Source: Lutraria lutraria (Eukaryota > Mollusca > Bivalvia > Venerida > Mactridae). Taken from it: a stretch of 64,000 nt of DNA. The notes under the pieces are model-generated. The model was not told the origin of the DNA and made no database searches. It was given only the letters and a program-made list of their open reading frames with translations. Where the stretch lies: positions 10,025,093 through 10,089,092 of the forward strand of contig OZ026843.1 of NCBI GenBank assembly GCA_964023205.1. Reading direction: 5' to 3'. The position numbers were made by a program, and so were the translations under genes. Each line of letters starts with the position of its first letter. Within the stretch, counting starts at the first letter, position 1. Below are positions 1 through 11,658 of the stretch, piece by piece.

Positions 1-321
1 AGAATAAATCCAAGATGGCTGCTATTTATTATTGTATTCAAGGATACATTGTTGTACTAATACAAAGCCCCTTTCAGTATTAGCTTATAGTGATGGTTTT
101 ACCCCATGTATTGACCAGGATATGTTAGCTTTACTTATACATGCACTATATTTATGTCATGAGTGTTTTATTTCACCTAAACTTATTATTTTAATTATCT
201 AAAAGATATGACAATATAAAATGCACTATTTTAGTCCAGTAAACAGTTGTAAGAAAGAACACTAATCTTATTAACTTTATTGTTTCTGAAACAGAATTAA
301 ATCTTTTTAATCCAAGGACGA

Positions 322-520
322 AGTATAGTTTGATTCATTTGTTAGTGTAACCTCTCACTGATAGAGGGTCGTGTTTTTGAGCCTAGCTACCGACCATGTC
401 TCTTTGTGAGAAAGTAGGCAGTTGCATACAGAGGATGGGAGTCTAGTACTGGTTCTTCCCAGGAACAATAATTAGGTGAACTGTCCGCCTCAAATGACTG
501 TTGGAAAGAGTCGTAAAACT
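322..520 (+). mobile_element. tRNA-derived SINE, 5'-truncated (family 1)
   Basis: This block matches the copy at 8251-8475 from the phrase 'taacctctcactgata' through 'gggagtctagtactggttct' to the 3' end. It lacks the tRNA-like head that the other copy has. Family membership rests on this internal comparison only. Confidence 0.7.
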
Positions 521-682
521 CAAATAAACAAACAAATCCTTCATTAGATTTCATTATTTGTTATCTTCAACATTATTGTTTGTTCATAATTTTCAAAGAT
601 TTTTGTCTTATTAGTAAACTTTCTAAAGTGTTTTTGCATTAAGAGTTATGAATCAATGGGTGTGTCTATTATGGAAGGGAGG

Positions 683-920
683 GGCCAATGTGGCTGTGTG
701 GTTATTTACCTCTGACTAGTAATCGCTAGCTACTTACCGCTAAGAGTTCAATTCCCTCCTGAGACCAGAAAAGTTCACATGTGAGGAAGGTGTCTGGCAA
801 GTTGATGGAAGGTCGGAGGTTCTATCCAGGTGTATCCCTGGGGTGTTCCTCCTCCGTTACAGCTAGAACGACCCTCAAATTATCGTAGCTGTTTCATGGT
901 ACCATGAGAAGAAAATAGTA
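683..920 (+). mobile_element. tRNA-derived SINE (family 2)
   Basis: A tRNA-like head starts at 'ggccaatgtggctgtgtggt' and is followed about 50 bases later by a box-B-like 'gagttcaattcc'. A non-tRNA body follows, ending in an A-rich stretch near 910. This layout is typical of a pol III-driven SINE. No second copy of the body was found in the window. Confidence 0.55.
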
Positions 921-3261
921 CAGAGGGAATAACTTAACCATAGGAATATTATATATTATTATACTATATGCTTTATGTAATAAATGGAGATATTATATCA
1001 GCTATAGTTATGTATAGTGTCTAGGTTTATACGCTTTCCAATCCTGATATTGAACTCCCTATTTAAGTTGGCTCACCAGCCAGTCTGCAGACTGCTGCTT
1101 TATGATCCTCTATAGGTGCTCCTCTTGCTTATTTTATTCTAAGGATGCTGGTATACTGCACATAAATAAATGAATTATATGCATGGATAGCCTGTTCGTC
1201 TGTTAGCGGTATGCTTTGAGGCTTTGTTTGGAAAATATCTTAACTGATCAGAATTATTTAGTTAATGACAATGCTCGTTTGATACAATATTCTATTCATA
1301 TTAGAAAGCTAATTGATTGTTAATATGAATATAATATTTTTAGTTGATCTGTTATTTAGTAAACAATTAATGACATTTAAATTTGTGATGAGGTAGAAAT
1401 GTTACTTCATTTATCAGCTTCATTCTTGTTTTATTTTCTTAAAGTCCATTGACAGACAAACAGAATTTTGTTAAATTTTAACCAAACTTCTGAATAGCTT
1501 TGGTTAAAAGTTGTTATATGTTTTTAACCATCTGTCTTCACTATGGTTTTGGGGCTGATAAAGAATTGGAATTAATACGGATTTGTGACTAAAATGGCTG
1601 TGGGACTAAAACTTGATTTCAGTTTTAGAAGTTTGGTTTTTTAAATGCATTGCAAGGTAGAGTTCAATCTTTGGTTTCAGATTAGTTTGTTAATGTAGAC
1701 ATGATGCCTGATGAAATGCCGATGATATTTTTTTTCTGTGCAGTCTTTAGTTTACTGTATTTTTTATCTTTATTTAGGCTGTTTATACAATTTTAGTCAA
1801 TTCCATGTTGTTGAATAAAATCCTTGTTATTTATAGAAGCCACTTGTAGGATCATTACTAATTTGGCGTTATTTAAGCATCCTTGTTAATTTCAAACTAT
1901 TTATGAATCATCGTTAATTGGATACTATTTATAGAATCATTGTTAATTACATGCTGTTTCTAGAATCCTAGTAACTCCGTGGCTATTATTGCATCCTTGA
2001 TTATTTCATTTGATAGATTTACAATTCAAGCTTTTTGTTGAAATAATTGTTTTGATAAGGCAAACTCATTTCCTATGTTGTCCCAAAATGAAGCAGATTT
2101 AATCAATTGTAAGGTTCTTTACTATTGTTATGGCTTTATTGACTCTGTCATAATTCCTACCGCGAATTATCGTTAAGTTAATTTTTTTTCTTAATAGAAA
2201 TTTCTAGTCGTCCTTGAATCGCTTAGTATAAGAATTGGTCTATCCCCCTGATGTGTGCAATGTCTCAATCTAATAAATCCACAATTTCTTCTGTGCGCTA
2301 TATCTACATTTCTCCAGGGTTCCCACCAAACTTACACTGAATTAAAGGCAACATTACCCCAGCACATCTTGTCCGGGTTTTGTGATCCAATCATTTTGGG
2401 TGGAAATAATTATGGCCCTTTATTTTTTTCGTGTGATAAAGAGAAATACTTTTCTGTGCGCAACCCCTCTTACATTTCTTAATGGATAAGCATCTTGGGA
2501 ATGTAAAGATCATTTTTTGACAATTTCTGTCTCCCAATTACCTATAATTTTAGTAATAGAGAATATTAGGCATTTCCAACCCACAGTTTAGTTTTAGAAC
2601 TAGTTATTAGTTAGTTCCACGATATACAGTGAATCTTGGGCGAACTTACTTGCAGAAAACAAGATGAGGGCAGCTTCTGAGGAGACATTCGAATGAGTGA
2701 AAAATTATTGTTTGAAGTTCTGTATGTTTTACATTGTGTTATGTTCAATTATATGTTATAAATTGATTCTTTTGCCAATTTTTACTATTAAGTTCCAAAG
2801 TTCTTTTTAAACACATGGCATGGCCTATTTGCATTTTGAATTCCAGAGAAAAAACAATTTAAAGCCAAAATTGTTAATTTTATCAAAATGTTGTGACAGC
2901 TTGGTAATAGCTTCTTATTTTTACTCATATTACTTTTAATTACCGGTATGTATTTAGCAACTTTTTTGGGAAATGAGAAATTGTGATGTATTAATGTATT
3001 GATGGTGTATTGTTGTATTTCTACTGCAGTACCATTGATTTAAGTAATTGAAAATTATTACTTGTAAGAAATAAATAAAAAATACTTGTTTTACCTTGCT
3101 GTGGATGTTTTTAAATATATGTCAGTCTCCTAATGCATATTTTGTTTACAATGCAGATCAAAATTTCTATTGTTTATTATTTCATTTGGCTTGCTATATA
3201 AGTAAGTCATGTAGTACATGCCTTTCTTGTTTTGCTAATGAATTTCCAATATGTGTTACAG

Positions 3262-4688
3262 GCAGCAGTTAACAGTAGAGACGAGGAGAGAGATAGACTA
3301 CGCAAGGAATTAAAGTTTGCACAGGAAGAATTGAACCGTCTAAGGAGAATCAAACAGAAACAAATGGAAGCAGAGAAAGACAAAGAAGGTGGTGAGACGG
3401 AAGAAAAACCTGAGTTAGAAAGGCCCATTAGTATAGTCTCTGAAACTTCAACTGTATCTGAATCAGAAGGAGATGATATTAAAGATGACAGTGAACTTAC
3501 TGATGAACATGAAACTGGTAATAATTTTGTGTGCACTAAAACACTTCATCAAAAGATAAATGGTAGTTAAATACCATGCAAATTAGCTGTGCAAATTTAA
3601 TTCCAAAGTCTTTAAATCATTGCAATCCATGACTGCTTAAATGTTTGAGATGTAAACTACTGAGGTATTTTATTTCTAATAGTTCAGTAGCTGTCTGCTT
3701 TATTGAGCTCTACTAAAGTATTTACATGGAAGCTTAACATGTATGTTTAGTTATTGTATGTTTCCAATCTTTGTTTGCGTCCATTTTATTTTCCTCTTTC
3801 TCTGTTTCAGTTGTGAATGAGGATAACATGCCTGGTATTCCAATTGAACCTGACCTTATAAGTGAATGTGAGAACTTAAATGAGGTATCTCCTGTAACCA
3901 TGGACACCTTAGTTGATTTAGAACCACCTATTGATCTAGCAGAAACTTCTGGTACTGATGTTGATGAAAGCTGTACATATGATGAAGCTGAAGTGGAAGC
4001 AGTTGAAGAAGAATTACATGAAGTAGAACCTGCAGATGAGGATCAGATGGAAGACATAGAACCACCTACTGTAGAGATAATTGGACCAGACAGTACAGAT
4101 GATAGTGATAATGAAGATAATGACGAGGAAGGTAATGATGACAATAATAATTTGAATATGGAAAGCAATGAAAACGATTCACTTGACAATAATTCTAGTG
4201 CTGAAGATGGAGGTGAAACAAATGCCGGTGACAATTTAGACAAAAATAACATTGATGAACAAGATAATTGTAATAAAACAGCAGCTGATGGCCAAACGGA
4301 GGATGTAATGGACAGGTTTAAAGTTGATGATTCTGTAAGTGATAGTGACACAAATAGTGATAAGAAAGAAAATGGTGAAACTTTTCATGATGCTCTTGAC
4401 AGTAATAAAATTGCAAATGAAAATTTAGAAAGTACCGAGTTAACAGAAGATCCTGGTGGACAAGCAAGTGATTCAGATAGCAAAACCATTGGAACTGATA
4501 ATGAAAATGAAACTGATAGTGACACTAAACCTGCTGACGATAACAAGGAAAAGTCAAATAATAATATAGAGTTAGATAAAGATTTAGATATGGTGAAAGA
4601 ACATGTTAATATTGGTGAGCATGTTAATGAAATACAAGTAGATGAGACTGTTACTGGGTTAGGGGATTCATCGACTGACCAGGTGTGA
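3262..4688 (+). CDS. Last two coding exons of a coiled-coil protein with a long acidic tail (5' partial)
   Basis: The exons are 3262-3517 (acceptor 'gtgttacag', donor 'gtaata') and 3811-4688 (acceptor 'tctgtttcag', stop TGA). The intron is phase 1, and the split codon reads Val. The first exon begins with about 40 residues of charged heptad-like sequence (RDEERDRLRKEL, EELNRLRRIKQKQ) that should form a coiled coil, then turns Ser/Glu-rich. The second encodes about 290 residues dominated by Asp, Glu, Asn and Ser, with no membrane segment and hardly any aromatic residues. It is probably disordered and strongly acidic. The N-terminus lies before the window. I do not recognise the family. An intracellular scaffold, trafficking or chromatin protein is possible, but no catalytic motif is visible. 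Confidence 0.8.
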
Positions 4689-6310
4689 ATAGTAAAAGAT
4701 ATAGAGATGTTTATCAAATCACAAGTTCTGTCCTATGTAGCCATGAAATACATATCCCTGAATGTACATATTGGTATATAACAATCCTGTCCCGAGACAA
4801 CAGAATGTATCTGTAAAAAATCGAACCAGTAAGAAATGTATAACCATAAAGTGGTCTATAATAAAATAGTTAGCGTTTAGAAGTATATTATAGTGTTGGA
4901 TGTTTATTGTTAGTTTCTTATCTCAGTGAATGTTTATTTCAAGTGTACTTGTTAAATATGCAAAGATTATTGAAATACCTAACAATTTTAACCGAAGGAT
5001 ATTTGTAGAGAAATGTTTTAAATGTGAGATAGAGTGTGATCATAGTATTACAAGATTAGATAAGAACCACAGAGGTGAGGCCTCTGAAGATAAAACTTAC
5101 AACACGAAAGATTAATCAAATTATGAGAGCGTACTTATATCTAGATGCAGAGACTTATGATATAGATTATATTCTTAGTCTAATAGTGACATTCTTAGTT
5201 TTATCAAATTAAATAAATGCATAATAAGATCTTATTTTCAAATATATAGATATTTTATTAATATCCAGTTGTCAGTACTTAGATGATGTTTATTGTGTAT
5301 ATGCGGCCGTGTATTTTAGGCTCAGTCTGCTATTTATCCATCTTAGACATGAATTTATGAAAAACTTATTTATGAATCTTTAGGTTTAGAATTGATATGT
5401 TGCCATTATAAACTTACTGTTAATGGCTAAAATTGTACATTTCTGTTGGTGGACTTTTTTATTAGAATCTACAAATTTCTAAGTATTACATATTAAAAAT
5501 GTGTATAAATATTGCAGGAAATAAAAATTCATAATTTGATACTTTTTCTGAAAGTTTTAAAAAGTGTTGAACATAGGGTTTCGTTTGTCTGACAATCTGG
5601 ATATATTTTATTGGATGTCGGTTTTTGATTGTATTCGCAAAGATAAGCTACAAGTGCTTGGGACAAAGAAGTATAATATTTGGAGCAAACTTGTATTTAT
5701 AAATCATACAAGGGTGATGGCTAACATACAGTTTCGCTGTCTTAGTTTTTTTTTTGTAAAGTTTTATGAATGTAAATTATAATTGTTAAATTTTATATAT
5801 TATCAACTGTACATGGATATTTCTTTTTTCTGTATATAATCTGTATTGTATGTAGATAGATGTTGGCAAATGTTAGTTGATATATATTTCATTGTTGCAA
5901 TGGTTTGTGATGAAAATAAATCTTGTTTTATTTATTCCATGTGGACTTTAGATATTTTTTATAATTATTCTGACGCAATATATTGACTTTGGTTGAGCCA
6001 TGTCATACTTTATAGATATATGCTTAACTGCATGATTTTTGTGTAGTTACCATAAAAATTGAAATAGCTGTGAAAACTTTGAATCGTGTGTAATAAGGTC
6101 CATATGTTATAAAAAAGATGTATTGTTTTCATTGTCAAACCACGGCATGTTTCATGTTATCCCACATTTTAACTGGGGACTAGATTTCATAGTGCTTTAT
6201 GTGACATATTCGAATATTATGTTAATCTGTGATTGTGTTCAAATAATACATATAGAGAGTTTGTCACATTACTGCGCTCACTATTTCTTTAACAGAAATA
6301 AATAAAGATG
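4689..6310 (+). other. 3' UTR with several candidate poly(A) signals
   Basis: AT-rich non-coding sequence follows the stop codon. AATAAA-type signals are visible near 5211, 5520, 5915 and 6298, so the transcript may have alternative 3' ends. There is no coding signal and no strong structure. Confidence 0.5.
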
Positions 6311-8250
6311 TAGTTCTGTGTCAAACCCTCCATACATTATGTACTACTAATATTTAAAAAATTGACATAGCGGTGAATATGCTTTGAGGGGAAAAAGGTT
6401 AAATCTGTCGATTCAGATATTCAGAACTTTTGATATGTATTTATATTGATGTTACTAGGATGGATATTAATTCAATTTGAAATTTATAAATAACGGACTT
6501 TTTCTACTTACTGTAGTAGGAAATTCTTATAATTCTAATTATAGGGTTGATGTATTTATATTTCTGAAAGCATCTTGACCAGCTGGCTAAGAATTATGCG
6601 GAAACTGTTCTATAGCTTGAAATATTTAAATTCATTGTTATTGAATATCTGTACCAAATATAAGTAGCCACACTCAGAGTTGAACTTGTCTCTCATTTCT
6701 GATAAATGGAAAATTAGATGCTATCAGGTTATGTATTCAATTGAGGAAATTATGTTTCGGTATTTTTGAATGTTTTTGTAACGCCCTTGTAATGTTAACT
6801 GAGTTAACTCTAAATCAACTCACTATTTTACCAGCCTCTCTTGTATGATGTTACAGTAGATTTGTTTTAAACGTAGCAAGGATAACCCAATTAACAGCAA
6901 TATATTCAGATGGAAAGGCCAGTAAAATTAAAGGAAAAAGATCTTAGCTGAAGTTTAAGATGATTGTTTGTTGTTGAATTGTAGATTTTAAATGCCAAAT
7001 TATATTTATTAAACACCAACTTTCTACTTCTCACATTTTTATAGCAAGTTGAAATTGGAAATGTTTTAAAAGACTTATCTGTGTAAGGAAATGGTATGCA
7101 AAGAGAAGATTCATCGTCCATCTCAAATACAGTTCCGTTCTGTTCTATTCCGATATTTCGACTTGTTATCACTATCTCTGTGCTACTTAGTTCTCCGTGA
7201 ATGTGTTAAATCAGACGTCAAGACTTTCTATTGTTAATCAAGATAATATTAAATTAAATGTGAACTGTTTCTCTCAAAGTACAAAGATGATATGTCAATG
7301 AAAATTTCACCGTTTACATTTGGCTTTGTTTACCCGGTTAAATTTATTCCAATATATTTACATTGTTAATATCCTCTGTCACTGAAAATTTAGCGTTTAA
7401 ATAGGATGCGTTTTTTAAGTGCGAACAGTATCTTAATATGTCATGGGTTCATATCTATAAATTCTAGTTTCGATGTGTATTCTTATCTCAGTGTTTGTAT
7501 GTGAACAAAGACTTCCTATTGATACAATGGTAAATTTTAAGAAGTGTGTACCATTTTCCAAAATTCTTTTTTCTAAATGATGCTAACTTGAAATAAAACC
7601 TGTAAAATCCTATGCGCTCTGATAGAAGTGAGCAAACATTGAAATACTGACCCCTATACTATCAGTGTCAGAAATTATCCCGTTAATATTGATATCATAT
7701 TCAATTCCTTACATCTACCTGTCTTAGGTCATATTAAAAACATTCTTTATTTGTTGTCTTCACAGTCATGTTAGTCAAGTTGGGGGTTTATTAGCAATTT
7801 TTGTTCTAGGAAAAAAACAATGATATACAAGTATGTGCTGACTTCAGAAAAAATGGTCTCTTTTGGTCTTCGATCTCTGTAAACATTTCAGATTGCTGAA
7901 TTTTCGGGGTTGCTTCTAAGACAACAAACAAATATATTTTAGTGTGGCCTTACAGTAATTGTTAATGTTTCACCGTATTCTGCATTCATGTTCATGTAGT
8001 TATTAATGTAATATTATAGATATTTAACATTTTATTGTTTTCATCATGATGATGATAACTTCATCTTATATTTACTGATGCTATGTCGATTTTTCTATAT
8101 TAATTATCATGCAAGAATCCCTCTGATTATTGCTTGAATAAAATGAAGAATAAATAATACAACGCACAATGCTTGGTTTGTTACATTTTCCAGACACTCA
8201 GTATACACTGTTATTGTGTATACGATATACTGGTGTTGAATCCTGTTTAA
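6311..8250. other. Intergenic, nothing recognised
   Basis: AT-rich unique-looking sequence. Small open frames, such as a minus-strand one at 6906-7172, have no splice, domain or composition support. Confidence 0.5.
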
Positions 8251-8475
8251 ACCCGTCTCCGTGGTAGAGTATTTATGGTCGCTGACTTCAAATCACCGTA
8301 ACCTCTCACTGATATAGGGTCTTGGGTTTGAGCCCAGCTACCAACCATGTCTCTTTATGTGAAAAAGGATGCCGTTGCTTAAGAAGGATGGGAGTCTAGT
8401 ACTGGTTCTTCTCAGGAACGATGGTTAGATGAACTGCCCCCTCATATGACTTTTCAAAAAGGGACGTAAACTGGA
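8251..8475 (+). mobile_element. tRNA-derived SINE with intact head (family 1)
   Basis: A box-A-like 'ccgtggtagagtat' sits at about 8259 and a box-B-like 'gggtttgagccc' at about 8325. A SINE body shared with 322-520 follows. This is the most complete family 1 copy here. Confidence 0.75.
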
Positions 8476-9394
8476 AGAAGGAATCCTATGTATGAGGATA
8501 ATGTAATGTACCGGTATATGACTTACACTCAACCTGAAAAACTTCCCAGTCAAATACGAGTTATCAGATAAATGAATGAGGCGGAGACCATTCAACATTC
8601 TCACCAATTTCATCACGATTCCGTTTTTCAAAGCAATGACAAAGAAATAAATTCATTAACTATACAAGTACAATAATAACTGGACCAGTATTACTTTGAT
8701 CTTTACTGCGTTTATCTCCCTTCTCACAATATTTTCAGTTTCTCTTAAACAGTTAAGAGAATGACCTATCAAAATGTTGTCACATTTAAACGCTAAAATT
8801 ACATCAAACTGTACATTTAATTTACTATGAACCCATTTCACACATTTTTATTTTTATCATACAAGTTGTGATAACTTCTCCTTAAAAAGAAACATCTTCC
8901 ATCTATACTGTGAACTTGTGAAGACACTTGACACAGTCACACTTAAAACGCTTCTTCCTTAACATACAGAGGCTACTCTGAAGCACTGTCTAGCAGATTC
9001 CATGGGAATGCCTGAAATAATGTGTTGATCATCACAGTGTTTCAACATGTGGCTGATGTGCACTGGTACTTTACAACATGTAGTCAAACCTGTGAACAAT
9101 GGCAACCCCTGGGAAAGAAACTGTAGCCTTAATTGACAGATGGTCCATATTCGGAGACCAGTCTGTTCTAAATGATTACAAATTAATGACATAATGGCTT
9201 TTATTCACAGAGTGACCTTAATGCAGAGGTGGCCGCTAATACGTGTTTGACTGTATATCAGAGAGATAGGCATGTAACTGCTGGGTGTATTCTGCATGAA
9301 ATACAAGGGTAAGAGTAGTATAATTCTGTTCTGCAACTACAGTCATGTACCTACAAATGTGGTGTAGATTGGAGTTCTGTGAAGGAGAGGATAC

Positions 9395-9545
9395 AGAACA
9401 ACCTCACCAGAGCGACCCTCTTCAACAAAAACATGATTTTACCCACTACACGATTTAACTCTTAATATAACCTCTCTAGAGCCGAAATCTCTCAATTACA
9501 ATATAATTTTGCCACTCCCAAAAGGTGTCGCTTCGGAGGATTTTC
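9395..9545 (-). mobile_element. Short hairpin DNA element, diverged copy (family D)
   Basis: In reverse orientation this block resembles the copies at 59930-60102 and 63309-63484: paired 'cctc...agagcgaccctctt', a central 'gatttaactcttaata' and a terminal 'ggtgtcgcttcggagga'. It is degenerate and its ends are not sharp. Confidence 0.45.
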
Positions 9546-11249
9546 ATTATGGTATAAATGTAAGGACATTACAACGAATTGCCAATATATCATAATGTGA
9601 CACTCAACACAATATAAAATAAATAACAAAGATTATAATGACACTTGGTCACAGTTTTCTTTCACGTGTACACAATGAGGGTAATGGTATGACGGGACTT
9701 GTAAAAGAAGTTCGTAGTCACCTATGATAACTTATAAACAAAACAAGACATGTGACAGCATCATTCTTTCACTGTATCAAGTATTGATATATTACAGTAT
9801 GGTATGTAAAATTAATGTCAGCACAATATAAAAGAAAATAACGAAACTGTTTACATTCAAGCAGGTGTACCTATCGCTGTGCGGGACACACTACAACAAC
9901 TTACGACGTCAACGTCTTTTAGAAACGTGACGCTAAAATGTTCAATACAGTCACATCTATTTAAAATGCTGCAGAATGCTCGAAAAGATGCCCAAATTAA
10001 AAGAATGGAACTGATGTCTAAACACTACGAACCTGATAGTCATGGACATAATTTATAACTTGAAACATTTTTTTTAATTCAGACTTAAAAGACACAAACA
10101 ATAGGTAGTCAATGCTGCAGAATGCGTCTCCGACAATCTACGGTGACTGAAAGATGGCCCCTTAGAAAGATACCTACGCATTAAATTACAGGGCAATTTT
10201 AATCTATCGAAAAACATGTTTTTTATGGTAGACTTAACAGAAACAAACAATATGAAGCCATGCTTATATATTGGAAGAAATATGTAAATTTGATACCTTA
10301 CAGTTAAGTGTTCGGAATATTTAAGTACATTAGACGCAGCTTCTCACTAAAATGGAAAATTTTACTTTCTATTTAAATAATATTCTTAAAAAATGAATAA
10401 CATCACAATTAGAAATAAAATACCCAATATAGTGTGTAGGGTTCGTGGCTTTAATATCTAAGGGAAGCAACTCGAACTAACTTTTGAATCCAAATTAAAT
10501 TTTCCCACGGTCCTCAGACTCATCTTTACATAATATTGTTTTTGTGTTTATAACCAGCTAAATAAATGTTTGACTTTTAGGTAGAGATATTAGTAGGGAT
10601 GTTAAATTAATGATTTGAGGCAGAAAAATAGGAACATAAAGTCAGAATCACATTTTGTGGTTTTTAATAAGGGAGATAATTTGAACGTAGTGGTATGGTA
10701 ATTTGGTGCAAAAATTCTCCGTAATCTAAAAATAGTTTCTTCAATATTTCTTAGATTATTTGTCTTAGGATGATATTAATTTCATATTTATATAGGGTTA
10801 TCTTTAAACATGCTATATAAACAGAAAAAATATCAAGTTTCAGTATTTGGATTTTAACAATATTATCATAATTTCATTTTCTATTGAGAAAATTGAGTTG
10901 GAGTTGTTTCCCTTAGATATAAAGGTAACAAGGGAATATGAACAAGAATGACCTTTGGTGTAGATCATACTGTACGTTTGCAACTTACGTGGAAAATCAT
11001 TTGATAACTGAAAACTCAAAATGAATAAATCAGGGAAAAAACAAAACCTTCATATTAAAATATGTTAGGCTATATAGCACAACGGATTATGCTGCAGAAT
11101 GCGTCTGCGTTGAAAAGATGTCCCAGACCCTTAGGTAGGTGCCTCCACATTATCATGAGACAAGCTACGCCCCTGACGTGTTTATCATGTCACGTTTATC
11201 TATGTATTTATTTAGGTTAAACGTACGTTTTCTGTTGTATACGACGTTA

Positions 11250-11475
11250 TAATACTGTACCACACGTCTTTGGTTCACTTAACTAGTTTTCCATATTTTA
11301 ACCAGTACTATCTTACCCTTCTACTAGGAACCGACAACTTCTCCACACCCGGAGGAAGTTCGACATCAATATCATATTTTCATGGAAGGGTGTGGCCTGC
11401 CACGGCCCGGGGAATCGAACTCTGATCGCCGGGCTATAAACCCAGCGTACTTACCACTGAACCACGCCGCGGCCT
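11250..11475 (-). mobile_element. tRNA-derived SINE (family 3), minus strand
   Basis: Read on the minus strand, a tRNA-like head has box A 'gtggttcagtggtaag' and box B 'gagttcgattcccc'. The body matches the elements at 57723-57927 and 59430-59688, sharing the phrase 'cctagtRgaagggtaagWtagtac'. It lies just upstream of the ShKT-LU-vWA gene. Confidence 0.75.
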
Positions 11476-11658
11476 ATAACATCATACACCATGCTTGTAG
11501 GCATGTTACCGTAATATGCCATGAATACTTAACTAGGACAATCATATTGACCTTCTGATCGAGTTTCTGTACGACTCTATGCCTAAAATTTTCTCTTATC
11601 AGTTTTTGAAACTAAATTAATTTTATCTTGAACAAACATAGACAAATAATTCTACACA

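Larger units (their letters stand above)
1..3261 (+). other. Probable intron upstream of the acidic coiled-coil gene
   Basis: No convincing exon was seen on either strand. The stretch is AT-rich and ends in a splice acceptor at 3260-3261, so most of it is probably intron of the gene whose last exons follow. It contains two SINE copies, listed separately. The small open frame near 2255-2482 has no splice or domain support. Confidence 0.5.
8476..11658. other. Intergenic and upstream region of the ShKT-LU-vWA gene
   Basis: No exon was found. Near 9175-9262 is a fragment sharing 'gaggtggccgct' with an element at 51.4 kb. Three related fragments carry 'gctgcagaatgc' followed by 'aaagatg' (about 9968, 10113 and 11090), so they come from one dispersed repeat. 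No clear TATA box was found before the start codon at 11659. Confidence 0.45.

Noticed and set aside
4043..4717. Minus-strand Ser/Leu-rich open frames
   Set aside because: They are antisense shadows of the acidic, GAA/GAT-rich coding exon on the plus strand.
8251..8335. Functional tRNA gene
   Set aside because: The box A and B elements are present, but the fold is degenerate and the sequence continues into a SINE body. The same applies to the tRNA-like heads at 683, 11.4 kb, 57.9 kb and 59.4 kb.
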